Below are positions 1 through 8,470 of a stretch of DNA of 64,000 nt, piece by piece (position 1 is the stretch's first letter; each line of letters starts with the position of its first letter). The stretch comes from Streptococcus shenyangsis. GTDB taxonomy: Bacteria > Bacillota > Bacilli > Lactobacillales > Streptococcaceae. The notes under the pieces are model-generated. The model did not search any database, was not told the origin of the DNA, and worked only from the letters and a program-made list of their open reading frames with translations. Location of the stretch: assembly GCF_006385785.1 (NCBI RefSeq), contig NZ_VFSH01000002.1, positions 121,393-185,392 of the forward strand, written 5' to 3'. Position numbers and translations under genes: made by a program.

Positions 1-855
1 GGTCAAGTCTTTTCGTTTAGCATACTTGAAATACTCAAAAACATCCATGACTATAAAACGATGGTCGCCTGTACTGATTCCATTTGCCTGAAAATGCGCT
101 TGAGACAATTCTCGTGAACGCTTGGCTAGGTCAACAGAAGTAGTCTGGCTAGCTCCTCCCATGGCTGCAGCTACTGAAAAGGCTGCTGTATAAGAAAACA
201 TATTGAGCAAGGATTTACCCATAGCCAACCCGTCAACTAGACTACCACGTACCTCATGCTGGTCTAGGAAAATCCCTGTCATCAAGCCATCATTCATAAA
301 GACTTGATAGAGGACACCATTTTCTAAAACAGTGAAGAAGTCAGGTGCTTCTTGACCATAAACATGGGCAGATTCATAGTCCAAACCCTTAAAACGGATC
401 TTCTCATAGGTCCCTAAAACCTCAGGAAAAACCTGTCTAAAGGCTTCAGAAATAACCTTGCGAATCTGATAAACATAAGAGTTATACCAAGAAAAGACAG
501 CATAGTCGCCATAAAGATCCACTGTCAGACCGCCAAAGCCATCCCCCTCTTGGTTGAAAAGACGAAAGGCAGTTGTCAATTCATCTTGATAGTAGGATTT
601 TCTCTTTTCTTTAGCTTGTCTAAACAGTGTTTCAAAGAAAGCTTGATTGAAGGTCACCTTATCTGTGCTCACAAACCAGCCCAAGCCCTTGTTTTGCTGA
701 GAAAGGTAGGCAGTCCCAAGAAAGGTGCCTTCTTGACGATAGACTTCTACTTCCTGATCCTTGAGATAAACATCTGCAAGGTCGCTAGCTTCTAGTAAAA
801 CTAGTCCTTTAGCGAGCTTTTTTTCAACCCGTTTACTGACTCTTATTTTATTCAT
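1..855 (-). CDS. Class I SAM-dependent rRNA methyltransferase (RlmI-like), 5' part only
   Basis: The first 285 codons are present; the gene runs off the left edge, so its 3' end is missing. The N-terminus (MNKIRVSKRVEKKLAKG) resembles a PUA RNA-binding domain. A central region follows, and near residues 210-240 a stretch with GIFLDQHEVRG and LLNMFSYTAAFSVAAAMGGA resembles the SAM-binding start of RlmI/YwbD-type 23S rRNA cytosine-C5 methyltransferases. The family methylates rRNA in the cytosol; the exact target base is inferred. The start at 855 is favoured because a good promoter (TTGAGA, 17 nt, TATAAT) ends only 7 nt before the ATG, so the mRNA may be leaderless. It is divergent from the ltaS remnant. 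Confidence 0.85.
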   Translation of the reverse strand, partial: MNKIRVSKRVEKKLAKGLVLLEASDLADVYLKDQEVEVYRQEGTFLGTAYLSQQNKGLGWFVSTDKVTFNQAFFETLFRQAKEKRKSYYQDELTTAFRLFNQEGDGFGGLTVDLYGDYAVFSWYNSYVYQIRKVISEAFRQVFPEVLGTYEKIRFKGLDYESAHVYGQEAPDFFTVLENGVLYQVFMNDGLMTGIFLDQHEVRGSLVDGLAMGKSLLNMFSYTAAFSVAAAMGGASQTTSVDLAKRSRELSQAHFQANGISTGDHRFIVMDVFEYFKYAKRKDLT

Positions 856-862
856 AGTCCCT

Positions 863-891
863 ATTATATCAAATTTTATGACAATTCTCAA
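863..891 (-). promoter_or_regulatory. Sigma-A promoter of the rRNA methyltransferase gene, predicted leaderless
   Basis: On the minus strand, TTGAGA (886-891) and TATAAT (863-868) are 17 nt apart. Only AGGGACT separates the -10 from the ATG at 855, which places transcription start at or next to the first base of the start codon. Confidence 0.65.
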
Positions 892-910
892 AAAAGAAAC
901 TACCCTTGCT

Positions 911-941
911 TTGTTACTCTAGTTTTAAAAAATGCTATACT
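911..941 (+). promoter_or_regulatory. Probable promoter of the ltaS remnant
   Basis: TTGTTA (911-916) and an extended -10 TGCTATACT (-10 hexamer 936-941) with a 19-nt spacer. A weak Shine-Dalgarno TAGGAAG lies before the GTG at 972. The promoter looks intact although the gene is broken. Confidence 0.45.
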
Positions 942-971
942 AATACTAATAAAAACTTAGGAAGTAATTGT

Positions 972-2802
972 GTGAGAATCAATTTTAACAAAATCCAAAA
1001 AGCCATCGGTACTAGACTGGGTTTTGTCCTAACTCTTTTAACCCTCTATTGACTCAAAACCTTATTAGCCTATGCCATTGACTTTAATTTAGACATTCAA
1101 TTGGGAAAGCTGCAGGGAAATTACCTTGCCTTTATCGCCTTTTTCACCCCCCCTTCCTCTAGGACTACTCCTGCTAGCTCTAGCCCTCTATGCTCGATCA
1201 ACCAAGATTTTTTATAGTCTTAGTATAGCTATTTATAGTCTTTTATTCATTTGGCTTTATTCCAATGTCTTTTACTATCGAGAATTTAGTGACTTTATCA
1301 CGGCTAATACTATGAAGGTGGTCAGCAAGGTATCTGTTGATACTGCGGAACTAGAGTTACTACGTCCTTGGGATCTTATCTATTTTATGGATTTCCCACT
1401 GTTGGCTTATCTTCTCTATAAAAAATTCATCCATTTGGATAGGAGACCTTTCAAATTCCGCTCCAGTGTTGCTATCACTGCTCTCTCAGCCCTGCTCTTT
1501 TCTGCTAATCTTTTCTTGGCAGAGATTGAACATCCCGATCTCCTATCGCAAGGGTTTTCTAATTATTATGTTGTCCGTACCCTTAGTTTGCCAGCCTTTT
1601 TAGGCTATAGTGCCAACCAATCCTACAGTGCCAACAAAGAACATGCTAAGGCTTCTGAGACTGACCTTCAACCTATCACAGATTATATCCAGGAACATTC
1701 TGCTAAGTCCAATCCAGACTATGTTGGCTTGGCTAAAGGGAAAAATGTGATTTATCTCCACTTGGAAAGTTTCCAGCAATTCCTACTTGACTATAAACTC
1801 AACATAGATGGAACTGAGCATGAAGTCACTCCCTTCCTAAATTCACTCTACCATTCGCAATCAACCCTAGCCTTTTCAAATATCTTTAACCAAATCAAGG
1901 CTGGTAAGACCTCAGATGCGGAAACCATGCTGGAGACTGGTTTGTTTGGACTTGACCAAGGTTCCTTTATGGTCAACTATGGAGGTACCAATACCCAGCA
2001 AGCTGCGCCTTTTATCCTATCAAAAAATGGCTATCAATCGAGTGCCGTCTTTCACGGTAATATCGGGACCTTCTGGAATCGAAATACGACCTATAAACAA
2101 TGGGGCTACCAATACTTCTTTGATGCTTCCTATTTTACTAAGCAAGACAGTAGCAATTCTTTCCAATATGGTTTAAATGATAAAATCATGATGAAGGATT
2201 CTATTCAGTATCTGGAGCACTTGCAGCAGCCTTTTATGGTAGTCATGCCTGACTATGAAAAAGGACAAATTATCAATACCTACGGTGGGCAAATCGATAT
2301 CTTACCAACTCTAGAACACATACTTGGTATCGAATCCAATTCCTTCCTTCAAGTTGGACAAGATCTCCTATCTCCAGACCATCAAGAAATAGTTGCCTTT
2401 CGAACTGCCAATTCCTTCGTCACACCTAAATACACCAGTTATGACGGACGAACCTACTATACTGAGAGCGGTCTTGAAATCAGTAATCTTGATGAACAAG
2501 CTCAGACTGAACTAGAAAATATCCGTCAGGCAGCCAGCCAACAGCTGAAAATCAGCGACCAGATTCAAACTGGAGATTTGATACGTTTCTACCAAGCAGA
2601 TCATCTTGGAAAAGTTGATACTGAAAGTATTTCTTACCTCAATTCCTTAGCAATTCTACAAAAGATTGAGCAGGAAAAAGGTAGTCAATCAACCAGTCTC
2701 TTTATCCAACGACAAGGTAAGACCAGTACTGACCTTTTCAAGGCATCAAGTCACCAAGAACTCCACCCAGAGTCGGCAGAAACCGAATCAAAATCACAAT
2801 AA
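972..2802 (+). pseudogene. ltaS: Degenerate lipoteichoic acid synthase (LtaS-type polyglycerolphosphate synthase)
   Basis: LtaS enzymes are membrane proteins with an extracellular sulfatase-fold domain that polymerise glycerol phosphate. Reading from GTG 972 gives RINFNKIQKAIGTRLGFVL, which meets an in-frame TGA at 1050-1052. The frame is then lost at a run of seven C at 1147-1153. From there a long frame continues to 2802 with membrane segments and the catalytic-domain motifs HLESFQQF, GKTSDAE (nucleophile Thr) and FWNR (Arg). At about 2237 the sequence jumps from LEHLQQPF to MVVMPDYEKGQII, so the segment that normally carries the YGDH-type metal ligands is missing. Three independent lesions make this a non-functional relic. 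A TTG at 1126 can open the downstream frame but lies inside the transmembrane region and is not convincing. The family assignment is confident; the size of the deletion is inferred from memory of intact homologues. Confidence 0.8.
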
Positions 2803-2838
2803 AAAATGCTCTTCCGTCTTGGAGGAGCATTTCTTTTA
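2803..2838 (+). terminator. Intrinsic terminator after the ltaS remnant
   Basis: AAATGCTC-TTCC pairs with GGA-GGAGCATTT around a short loop, followed by a T-rich run. Confidence 0.8.
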
Positions 2839-2847
2839 TTAAATAAA

Positions 2848-2915
2848 ATTCAACGAAAATCAAAGAGGAAACTAGCCTCAGGTTAACTGTGAGATTGTAG
2901 ATAGGCTGTATCAGC
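2848..2915 (-). repeat. Degenerate BOX fragment (boxC-like)
   Basis: The stretch with AACGAAAATCAAAGAGGAAAC, then TAGCC.CAGGTT and GAGATTGTAGATA, resembles the boxC half of the BOX elements elsewhere in the window, but it is decayed and has no boxA end. Apart from the small ORF at 3023-3241, nothing else is recognised between 2916 and 3354. Confidence 0.4.
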
Positions 2916-3022
2916 AATATATGTCTGTCAAGTTTAGTAACAAAGATAGTAGAAGAAATATGAGAATATAAATCAGCTTCAGCAGGTATCTGGAAAATTT
3001 GATTTTATAGAAAAGCCTTTTG

Positions 3023-3241
3023 TTACAAACTCAATATACTATCAATAAATAATATCATAGAAGCAACAATAATTAAAATTTCACCTATTTGCATCATTCT
3101 ATTTCGAATTTTAAATATATGTTCTATCAAAAATACTTCGATCACACACATTATAGGAATTAACGTTTTTGAAATTGAAAAATATCCAAATAAATAAACT
3201 ATAAACAACAATAATAGAACTATATTATATTTCTTATTCAA
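3023..3241 (-). CDS. Small hypothetical membrane protein (72 aa)
   Basis: It starts at TTG with a good Shine-Dalgarno GGGAGG 7 nt upstream. The protein has two or three hydrophobic segments (IVLLLLFIVYLFGYF near residue 7, IPIMCVIEVFLIE near 28, EILIIVASMILFIDS near 53) and few charged residues. No family is recognised. It sits alone in an AT-rich region between the ltaS relic and a BOX/IS remnant, so it may be a decaying accessory gene. It could be a chance ORF; the ribosome-binding site is the main support. Confidence 0.5.
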   Translation of the reverse strand: MNKKYNIVLLLLFIVYLFGYFSISKTLIPIMCVIEVFLIEHIFKIRNRMMQIGEILIIVASMILFIDSILSL

Positions 3242-3354
3242 AATATTCCTCCCTATATTTTTTTGATTAGTAATCTTAATAATTTACAACTACATTATAA
3301 CAAACTAGGAAAGCCTTGTTAACAAATATTGCCATTCTTTTAAATTTTTTTGTG

Positions 3355-3504
3355 ATACTCAACGAAATTCAAAGAACAAACTAGGAAGCTAGCCGCAGGC
3401 TGCTCAAAACACTGTTTTGAGGTTGTAGATAAGACTGACGAAGTCAGTGACATATATACGGTAAGGCGACGCTGACGTGGTTTGAAGAAATTTTCGAAGA
3501 GTAT
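3355..3504 (-). repeat. BOX element (boxA-boxC, about 150 bp)
   Basis: On the minus strand it begins ATACTCTTCGAAAATTTCTT and ends in TTTGATTTCGTTGAGTAT-like boxC sequence. The internal segment matches, with one change, the GGCAAGGCGACGCTGACG core of the BOX-A1R primer. An inverted repeat (CTCAAAACA/TGTTTTGAG) and ACTGACTTCGTCAGT give the expected stem-loops. The boxA end abuts a transposase remnant. Confidence 0.9.
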
Positions 3505-3700
3505 GAACACAATGTGATAGAAAAGTGCCACTTTGTGTGCGATAAACTATGAGCCTTTTGTGCCATATTTTTCTCCTTTCGCTTTACAATTGGCTTTAAC
3601 ACCTTTATTGTATCGCGTTTGGAGTTTTTTGGGTATAACCTTCGACGCACACCCGCATAGCGGGTGGTTTTTTTGTCTCGCACCTAATTGAGCGAGACGG
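3505..3700 (-). mobile_element. Remnant of an IS200-family element (left end and first 13 codons of the transposase)
   Basis: On the minus strand, GGAG precedes an ATG at 3566 that opens MAQKAHSLSHTKW, which I recognise as the N-terminus of the streptococcal IS200-type Y1 transposase (TnpA). After W (3528) the similarity stops, and at 3504 a BOX element begins. Upstream of the ATG lies a hairpin, CACCCGC-TAT-GCGGGTG (about 3647-3664), typical of the subterminal palindrome of such elements. The remainder of the transposase is absent from the window. Confidence 0.55.
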
Positions 3701-3718
3701 ACTGCAAATCACATAATT

Positions 3719-3746
3719 AAAAAAGTTGGAGCTCAGCACTCCAACA
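3719..3746 (-). terminator. Terminator of the DEAD-box helicase gene
   Basis: GTTGGAG (3725-3731) pairs with CTCCAAC (3739-3745); read on the minus strand it is followed by six T. Confidence 0.85.
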
Positions 3747-3753
3747 ATTGCTA

Positions 3754-5097
3754 TTAAAATGTTTGGCGTTTTGCTTTACGATCTGCACGACCTCGAGCGC
3801 GATTTTCAGCACGCTTGGTTTTACGGCGCTTTTCATCAACCGCCCATTGAATTTTTTTCTTATAACCTGGTTTGACTTTTTTCTTTTTCTTTTTAACCAA
3901 ACCAATCATTTCGATATCAAGTTTATCTTGTTTTTTCTCACGGTTGGCACGACGATCACGGTCATAGGTATCTTGAAATTCCCCGTCTTTGACGATCTTA
4001 GGAATAAACTTGATTCCCAATTTCTCCAACTCACGGATATCCGAGTCATCACTTGGCTGATAAAGGGTAATAGCTGTGCCTGGTAAGCCATTGCGTCCGG
4101 TACGACCAACACGGTGCACGAAGAAGGATAGGTCTTGCGGAATGGCATCATTGATGACATGGCTGACACCTTCAATATCAATCCCACGCGCTGCCAAGTC
4201 TGTTGCGACAATGTACTCAAAATCTAGATTTTTTACCTGATTCATGATTCGCTTACGTTCACGAGGGGCAATATCTCCATGAATCTTCGCTACCTTCAAT
4301 CCTTGAGCAGTCAGATATGAATGCAATTCATCAGCACGTGTTTTAGTGTTAACAAAAATCATTGCCAAATAAGGTTGCATCAACTGAGTCAATTGATAAA
4401 TTTGAGCATTCTTATCACGTCCCTTAGTAGAAATCAACCAATTATCAATAGTGTCAGAAATGACCGTTTTGGTCTTGATTTTCTCCATAACAGGATTTGA
4501 CAAGTATTTTTTCAAGAATGGTTGTAGTTTTTGTGGGATAGTCGCTGAGAAGACCATGAATTGCAGGTCTTTTGGAAGGCTTCCAGCAATCTTATCAACC
4601 GTTTCTAAGAATCCCATATCCAAGGTCATATCTGTCTCATCAACCACAAAGGTCTTAGCCTTGTGAATAGCTAAATCACCAGATTTAACCAAGTCGTAGA
4701 TACGGCCTGGTGTTCCAATAACAATATGAGGCTGGTTACTTGCCAATTTGTCAATCTGGCGAGCCTTATCTGTCCCTCCCACATAATTAACCACACGAAC
4801 TTCTACTTCTGAGTGAGTAGCAATCTGACGGGCTGCTTGGTAAATTTGAGTAGCCAATTCACGGCTCGGTGCAGTAATCACTGCCTGTACACTATCACTA
4901 GCTTCATCTAATTGCTGGAAAATCGGTAACAAGAAAGTATGAGTCTTTCCTGAACCTGTTTTTGATTCACCGACTAGGTCACGACCTGCCAAAACAATCG
5001 GAATCAACTTATCTTGCACCTCTGTAGGAGTTGTAAATTTTAACTCCTCCAAGGCTTCTCTAATATAGTTTTTAAATTGAAATTTCGTAAATGACAT
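3754..5097 (-). CDS. DEAD-box ATP-dependent RNA helicase (CshB-like)
   Basis: 447 aa with the two RecA-like domains of RNA helicases: a Q-motif near residues 6-30, Walker A GESKTGSGKT near 43-52, motif II as VVDETD (DETD instead of the usual DEAD), SAT in motif III, ARGIDIEG, and HRVGRTGR near 325-340. A very basic C-terminal tail (KKKKKKVKPGYKKK and onward) probably binds RNA. Proteins of this type unwind RNA duplexes in ribosome assembly and mRNA turnover, often in the cold. Start ATG 5097 follows GAGG. It is monocistronic with its own terminator; a -10 TATAAT lies just upstream. Confidence 0.9.
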   Translation of the reverse strand: MSFTKFQFKNYIREALEELKFTTPTEVQDKLIPIVLAGRDLVGESKTGSGKTHTFLLPIFQQLDEASDSVQAVITAPSRELATQIYQAARQIATHSEVEVRVVNYVGGTDKARQIDKLASNQPHIVIGTPGRIYDLVKSGDLAIHKAKTFVVDETDMTLDMGFLETVDKIAGSLPKDLQFMVFSATIPQKLQPFLKKYLSNPVMEKIKTKTVISDTIDNWLISTKGRDKNAQIYQLTQLMQPYLAMIFVNTKTRADELHSYLTAQGLKVAKIHGDIAPRERKRIMNQVKNLDFEYIVATDLAARGIDIEGVSHVINDAIPQDLSFFVHRVGRTGRNGLPGTAITLYQPSDDSDIRELEKLGIKFIPKIVKDGEFQDTYDRDRRANREKKQDKLDIEMIGLVKKKKKKVKPGYKKKIQWAVDEKRRKTKRAENRARGRADRKAKRQTF

Positions 5098-5196
5098 AAT
5101 ATCCTCGATTCTATCTATCTTATCAATTATACCATATTTTATTCCATTTCAGTAGTATCACTTATTTAGGCTATTTCCTGTAGCTTTTCTAGTCAG

Positions 5197-5226
5197 AAAA
5201 AGGCTGGAATTTGTGAATCCCAACCT
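5197..5226 (-). terminator. Terminator of the endonuclease-family gene
   Basis: GGTTGGGATT pairs with AATTCCAGCC on the minus strand, followed by TTTTTC. Confidence 0.8.
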
Positions 5227-5237
5227 CTTATAAGTCA

Positions 5238-6053
5238 TTATTTCCAGTTTAAAATAGCATTCAAGCCATAGTGATCACTAACTTGCGGACTCTTGTTACC
5301 ATCAAATACTACATGTAAATTTTCCACCGCTAACTCTTTGGTAGTAAAAACATAGTCGATTCGAAGGGGTTCTGTGTTCCCCTTCCAGCCATCAATTTCT
5401 GGTGGAACAGTATAGCTACCACTTTTCTCTTGAGCAACTTCAAATGCGTCTTGTAAGCCTAATGGACTAGCTAAAATCGCTTGGTAACCTTCCTGACCAG
5501 CTGGGTTATTGAAATCCCCAGCAAGCAAAAGTGGCTTGTTCAATTCTTTCAAGACAGCCTCAAATCGTGCCCATTCTTCTTGGAAACCTTTATCCCACCA
5601 AGAAAGGTGGACACTGGCAACCGCAAGCTCTTTGCCTTCAACTACTGTTTCTGCTAAAGCAACTCGACGAGTGTGATAGTCTGTTGGATCATCTACATCT
5701 GAAACCAAAATTTCACGTGCTTCTATAGGTGTTTTAGACAAGATAGCCACACCTTCATGATAGCGGTCATAACCGATATGGTTATAGGCCCAAGTCCAGT
5801 AGTAATTTTTCCCTTGCTCAGACAACTTTTCAACCAAGAGTCTGACATAGTGGTCTTGATGAATAGGCTCAGCTGCTGGCAAAGCTTGATAAAAGTCATT
5901 AACCTCCACCTCTTGCGAAGTAATCTCCTGATTGATTTCTTGGAAACAAATCAAATCATAGTCTTTATCAAGAATATCTTCAAGCAAGAGCTGGAATTTT
6001 TCCTCTGCTTCTTTCTCCATCCAACTGTGAGTATTGAGTGTTAAAAATTTCAT
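5238..6053 (-). CDS. Endonuclease/exonuclease/phosphatase family protein
   Basis: 271 aa with the full set of EEP motifs: LNTHSW at the N-terminus, CFQEI near residue 40, SVHLSWWD, LAGDFNNP near 178 and VSDHYGLNA near the C-terminus, giving the Asp/His pair and metal ligands of the exonuclease III/DNase I fold. The family includes nucleases and lipid or sugar phosphodiesterases, so the substrate is not known. There is no signal peptide, so it is probably cytosolic. Start ATG 6053 has GGGAG upstream. It follows ptsG on the same strand, separated by a terminator. Confidence 0.85.
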   Translation of the reverse strand: MKFLTLNTHSWMEKEAEEKFQLLLEDILDKDYDLICFQEINQEITSQEVEVNDFYQALPAAEPIHQDHYVRLLVEKLSEQGKNYYWTWAYNHIGYDRYHEGVAILSKTPIEAREILVSDVDDPTDYHTRRVALAETVVEGKELAVASVHLSWWDKGFQEEWARFEAVLKELNKPLLLAGDFNNPAGQEGYQAILASPLGLQDAFEVAQEKSGSYTVPPEIDGWKGNTEPLRIDYVFTTKELAVENLHVVFDGNKSPQVSDHYGLNAILNWK

Positions 6054-6067
6054 GCTTTTCTCCCAAA

Positions 6068-6098
6068 ATAAGAGGTTGGAATACAGCTTCCAACCTCA
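6068..6098 (-). terminator. Terminator of ptsG
   Basis: GAGGTTGGAA (6072-6081) and TTCCAACCTC (6088-6097) form a perfect 10-bp stem with a six-base loop; a T-rich run follows on the minus strand. Confidence 0.8.
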
Positions 6099-6104
6099 AG
6101 TATA

Positions 6105-8285
6105 TTACAATTCTACTTTAGCAACTGCTGTTTTAGCTGCAAGAGAACCTGTTTGTTCTAATTTAACTGATTTAATAGCTTCAGCATTTGTGAAGACAAC
6201 TACTGTAGAAGTTTCACGACCTGCTGCACGGATAGCATCCAAGTCAGCTGTGACAAGAAGGTCACCTGCTGCAACTTTTTGTCCTTCAGCCACATGAACT
6301 GTAAATGGTTTTCCTTCAAGACTTACTGTGTCCAAACCAATGTGAACAAGTACTTCAAGACCTGCTTCAGTCACAAGACCAAGAGCATGTTTTGTAGGGA
6401 AGATGCTTGATACAGTACCTGAAACTGGAGATACAATATTTCCATTTGCAGGTTCTACAGCAAATCCATCACCCATCATTTTTTGAGCAAATACTGGATC
6501 TTTTACTTGTTCCAAAACAATAACTTGACCGTCAGCTACTGAGTAAACTTCCTCAGTAAGACCTTTGAATTGAACAGTGTTTTGTTGCGCTTCTGTCATT
6601 TGACTTGGAAGAGTTTCAGGAATGATTTCACCTGAATCAAGGATATCTTGGATATCAGATTTCAATACGTCTGCTTTTGGACCGTAGATAGCTTGAACTC
6701 CTTGTCCTTTCATGACAAGACCCATAGCTCCTTCTGCTTTCCATTGCTCTGCATTTCCTACTTTATCTGCATCTTTAACAGTTACACGAAGACGAGTCAT
6801 ACATGCATCCACATCAACGATGTTTGCACGTCCACCAAGAAGGTTGATAATGTTTACAGCTTGAGAACCTGCTGCAACTTTCACTGCGCTGCTAGCTTCT
6901 TCTGAACCTTCAGCAGTTTCGTAGTTTCCGTTACGTCCTGGGGTTGCGTAGTTGAATTTTTGAATCATGAAGTTTGCGATGAAGTACATGATTACAGCAA
7001 AGAGAACGGTTACCCAAATGAAGTTAATGATATCCATACCGATACCAGCACTGATTGCAATAGGTGTACGAGTCAAGAACTCGATTGAACCGAATGAGTG
7101 CATACGTAGGTTTACAACGTCAGCCATAGCGAAGGCAGCACCTTGAACAAGTGAGTAAACAAGATACATAGGTGTTGCTACAAACATGAACATGTATTCG
7201 ATTGGTTCAGTAACCCCTGTCAAGAATGTTGCAAGAGCTGTCGCAATCATCATACCTTTATATTGATGTTTCTTATCAGCATCGACATTACGGTAGATAG
7301 CCACGATCACACCCATCAAGATACCGAATGAACCGATCATTTGTCCAACTTTGAAACGAGCTGGGTGAACAGTATCTAACAATTGTTGGTAGTGACTTGC
7401 ATCTGTACCTTTAAGGTTAACAAGGTCTGTTACCCATGCAAGCCATAGTGGATCTTGACCAAATACTTGACTACCTTTAGCTGCACCAGTTAAGACCTCA
7501 TAAGTACCACCAAGAGCTGTGTAGTTCATTGGGATAGTCAACATGTGGTGAAGACCAAATGGCAAGAGCAAACGTTCCAATGTACCATACAAGAATGGTG
7601 CAAGGATTGGAGCAGTTTCTTGTGAGTTAGCAATCCAGATACCAAAGCTATTGATACCAGTTTGCACAAGTGGCCAGAAAGCTGAAAGTACAATTGCAGC
7701 AATTATTGAACGAAGAATAACTACAAATGGTACAAAACGTTTTCCGTTAAAGAATGAAAGTGCATCAGGAAGCTTACGGAAGTTATAGTATTTATTGTAA
7801 GCAGTTGCTCCAATAAAACCAGAAATAATCCCTACGAAGACACCCATGTTAAGCGCTGGGGCTTCCATAACACTAATGAAGTAATCAGCAACTTTGATTG
7901 ATCCACCAAAGAGAGTTGTTACCATAGCTTCAGGATTTTTCAACATATCGCCTGATACGCCAAAGATTGTACCAGTGATACGGTTGATTAGGATAAAGGC
8001 AAGACCTGCCGCAAACGCACCACCAGCGCGTTCCTTAGCCCAGCTTCCTCCAATAGCGAGGGCGAACAAGATATGAAGGTTAACGATAACTCCCCAACCG
8101 ATTTGCTCTAGTACACCACCAGTAATGACCAGTGGAGCAAAGTTAGGGTTAATCATCACAAGCGACTTACCGATTGAAATCATCAAACCAGCAGCCGGCA
8201 TAACGGCGATAACCACCATCAAAGCCTTACCGAATTTTTGCCAAAATTCGAAAGACAAGACATTTTTGAATGTATCTTTCATCAT
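6105..8285 (-). CDS. ptsG: PTS glucose-type permease, enzyme IICBA
   Basis: 726 aa with domain order IIC-IIB-IIA. The membrane IIC part (about 1-430) contains the conserved GVTEPIEYMFMFVATP region. IIB (about 475-555) has the phospho-cysteine in DVDACMTRLRVTV. IIA (about 590-715) has the phospho-histidine in VLVHIGLDTVSLEG. It imports and phosphorylates glucose, or a glucose-like sugar, using phosphate from HPr. Start ATG 8285 follows AAAGGAG. It is a single gene with a strong promoter and a palindromic cre-like operator just downstream of the transcription start, suggesting carbon catabolite control. The substrate is inferred from family resemblance. Confidence 0.92.
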   Translation of the reverse strand: MMKDTFKNVLSFEFWQKFGKALMVVIAVMPAAGLMISIGKSLVMINPNFAPLVITGGVLEQIGWGVIVNLHILFALAIGGSWAKERAGGAFAAGLAFILINRITGTIFGVSGDMLKNPEAMVTTLFGGSIKVADYFISVMEAPALNMGVFVGIISGFIGATAYNKYYNFRKLPDALSFFNGKRFVPFVVILRSIIAAIVLSAFWPLVQTGINSFGIWIANSQETAPILAPFLYGTLERLLLPFGLHHMLTIPMNYTALGGTYEVLTGAAKGSQVFGQDPLWLAWVTDLVNLKGTDASHYQQLLDTVHPARFKVGQMIGSFGILMGVIVAIYRNVDADKKHQYKGMMIATALATFLTGVTEPIEYMFMFVATPMYLVYSLVQGAAFAMADVVNLRMHSFGSIEFLTRTPIAISAGIGMDIINFIWVTVLFAVIMYFIANFMIQKFNYATPGRNGNYETAEGSEEASSAVKVAAGSQAVNIINLLGGRANIVDVDACMTRLRVTVKDADKVGNAEQWKAEGAMGLVMKGQGVQAIYGPKADVLKSDIQDILDSGEIIPETLPSQMTEAQQNTVQFKGLTEEVYSVADGQVIVLEQVKDPVFAQKMMGDGFAVEPANGNIVSPVSGTVSSIFPTKHALGLVTEAGLEVLVHIGLDTVSLEGKPFTVHVAEGQKVAAGDLLVTADLDAIRAAGRETSTVVVFTNAEAIKSVKLEQTGSLAAKTAVAKVEL

Positions 8286-8310
8286 TCAAATCTCCTTTAT
8301 TTTTATTTAG

Positions 8311-8335
8311 GCAAACGTTTTACGAAAACGTTTGC
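8311..8335. promoter_or_regulatory. 25-bp palindrome containing a cre-like site in the ptsG leader
   Basis: GCAAACGTTTT-ACG-AAAACGTTTGC is a perfect inverted repeat. On the minus strand TGCAAACGTTTTCG matches the CcpA-binding cre consensus except at its last base. It lies about 10-35 nt downstream of the predicted transcription start, a road-block position. Confidence 0.7.
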
Positions 8336-8351
8336 ACTTAACTATGTATTA

Positions 8352-8379
8352 ATTATACCACTTTAATTTTTTTTGTAAA
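8352..8379 (-). promoter_or_regulatory. ptsG promoter
   Basis: TTTACA (8374-8379) and TATAAT (8352-8357) with a 16-nt spacer on the minus strand. Confidence 0.75.
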
Positions 8380-8387
8380 GGCTTTTA

Positions 8388-8411
8388 TAGAAAAAAGTAG
8401 ACTTTTTTCTA
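8388..8411. promoter_or_regulatory. 24-bp inverted repeat upstream of the ptsG -35 box
   Basis: TAGAAAAAAGT-AG-ACTTTTTTCTA, with perfect 11-bp arms, sits 8 bp upstream of the -35 hexamer. It could be a regulator site or a second stem of the ftsX terminator region; the assignment is open. Confidence 0.4.
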
Positions 8412-8424
8412 AAATTTTTGTAGT

Positions 8425-8452
8425 AAAAGAGGAGATATTAAAATCTCCTCAA
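8425..8452 (-). terminator. Terminator of the prfB-ftsE-ftsX unit
   Basis: GAGGAGAT pairs with ATCTCCTC around a six-base loop, then TTTTA on the minus strand. Confidence 0.85.
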
Positions 8453-8470
8453 ATATACATCTATTCAAAT

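Noticed and set aside
1126..2802. A functional 558-residue phosphoglycerol transferase starting at TTG 1126
   Set aside because: The start is inside a membrane segment of the original gene, and the metal-binding segment is deleted.
3340..3683. Overlapping minus-strand frames of 60-80 codons
   Set aside because: They run through the BOX element and the IS200 remnant; only the 13-codon transposase start is meaningful.
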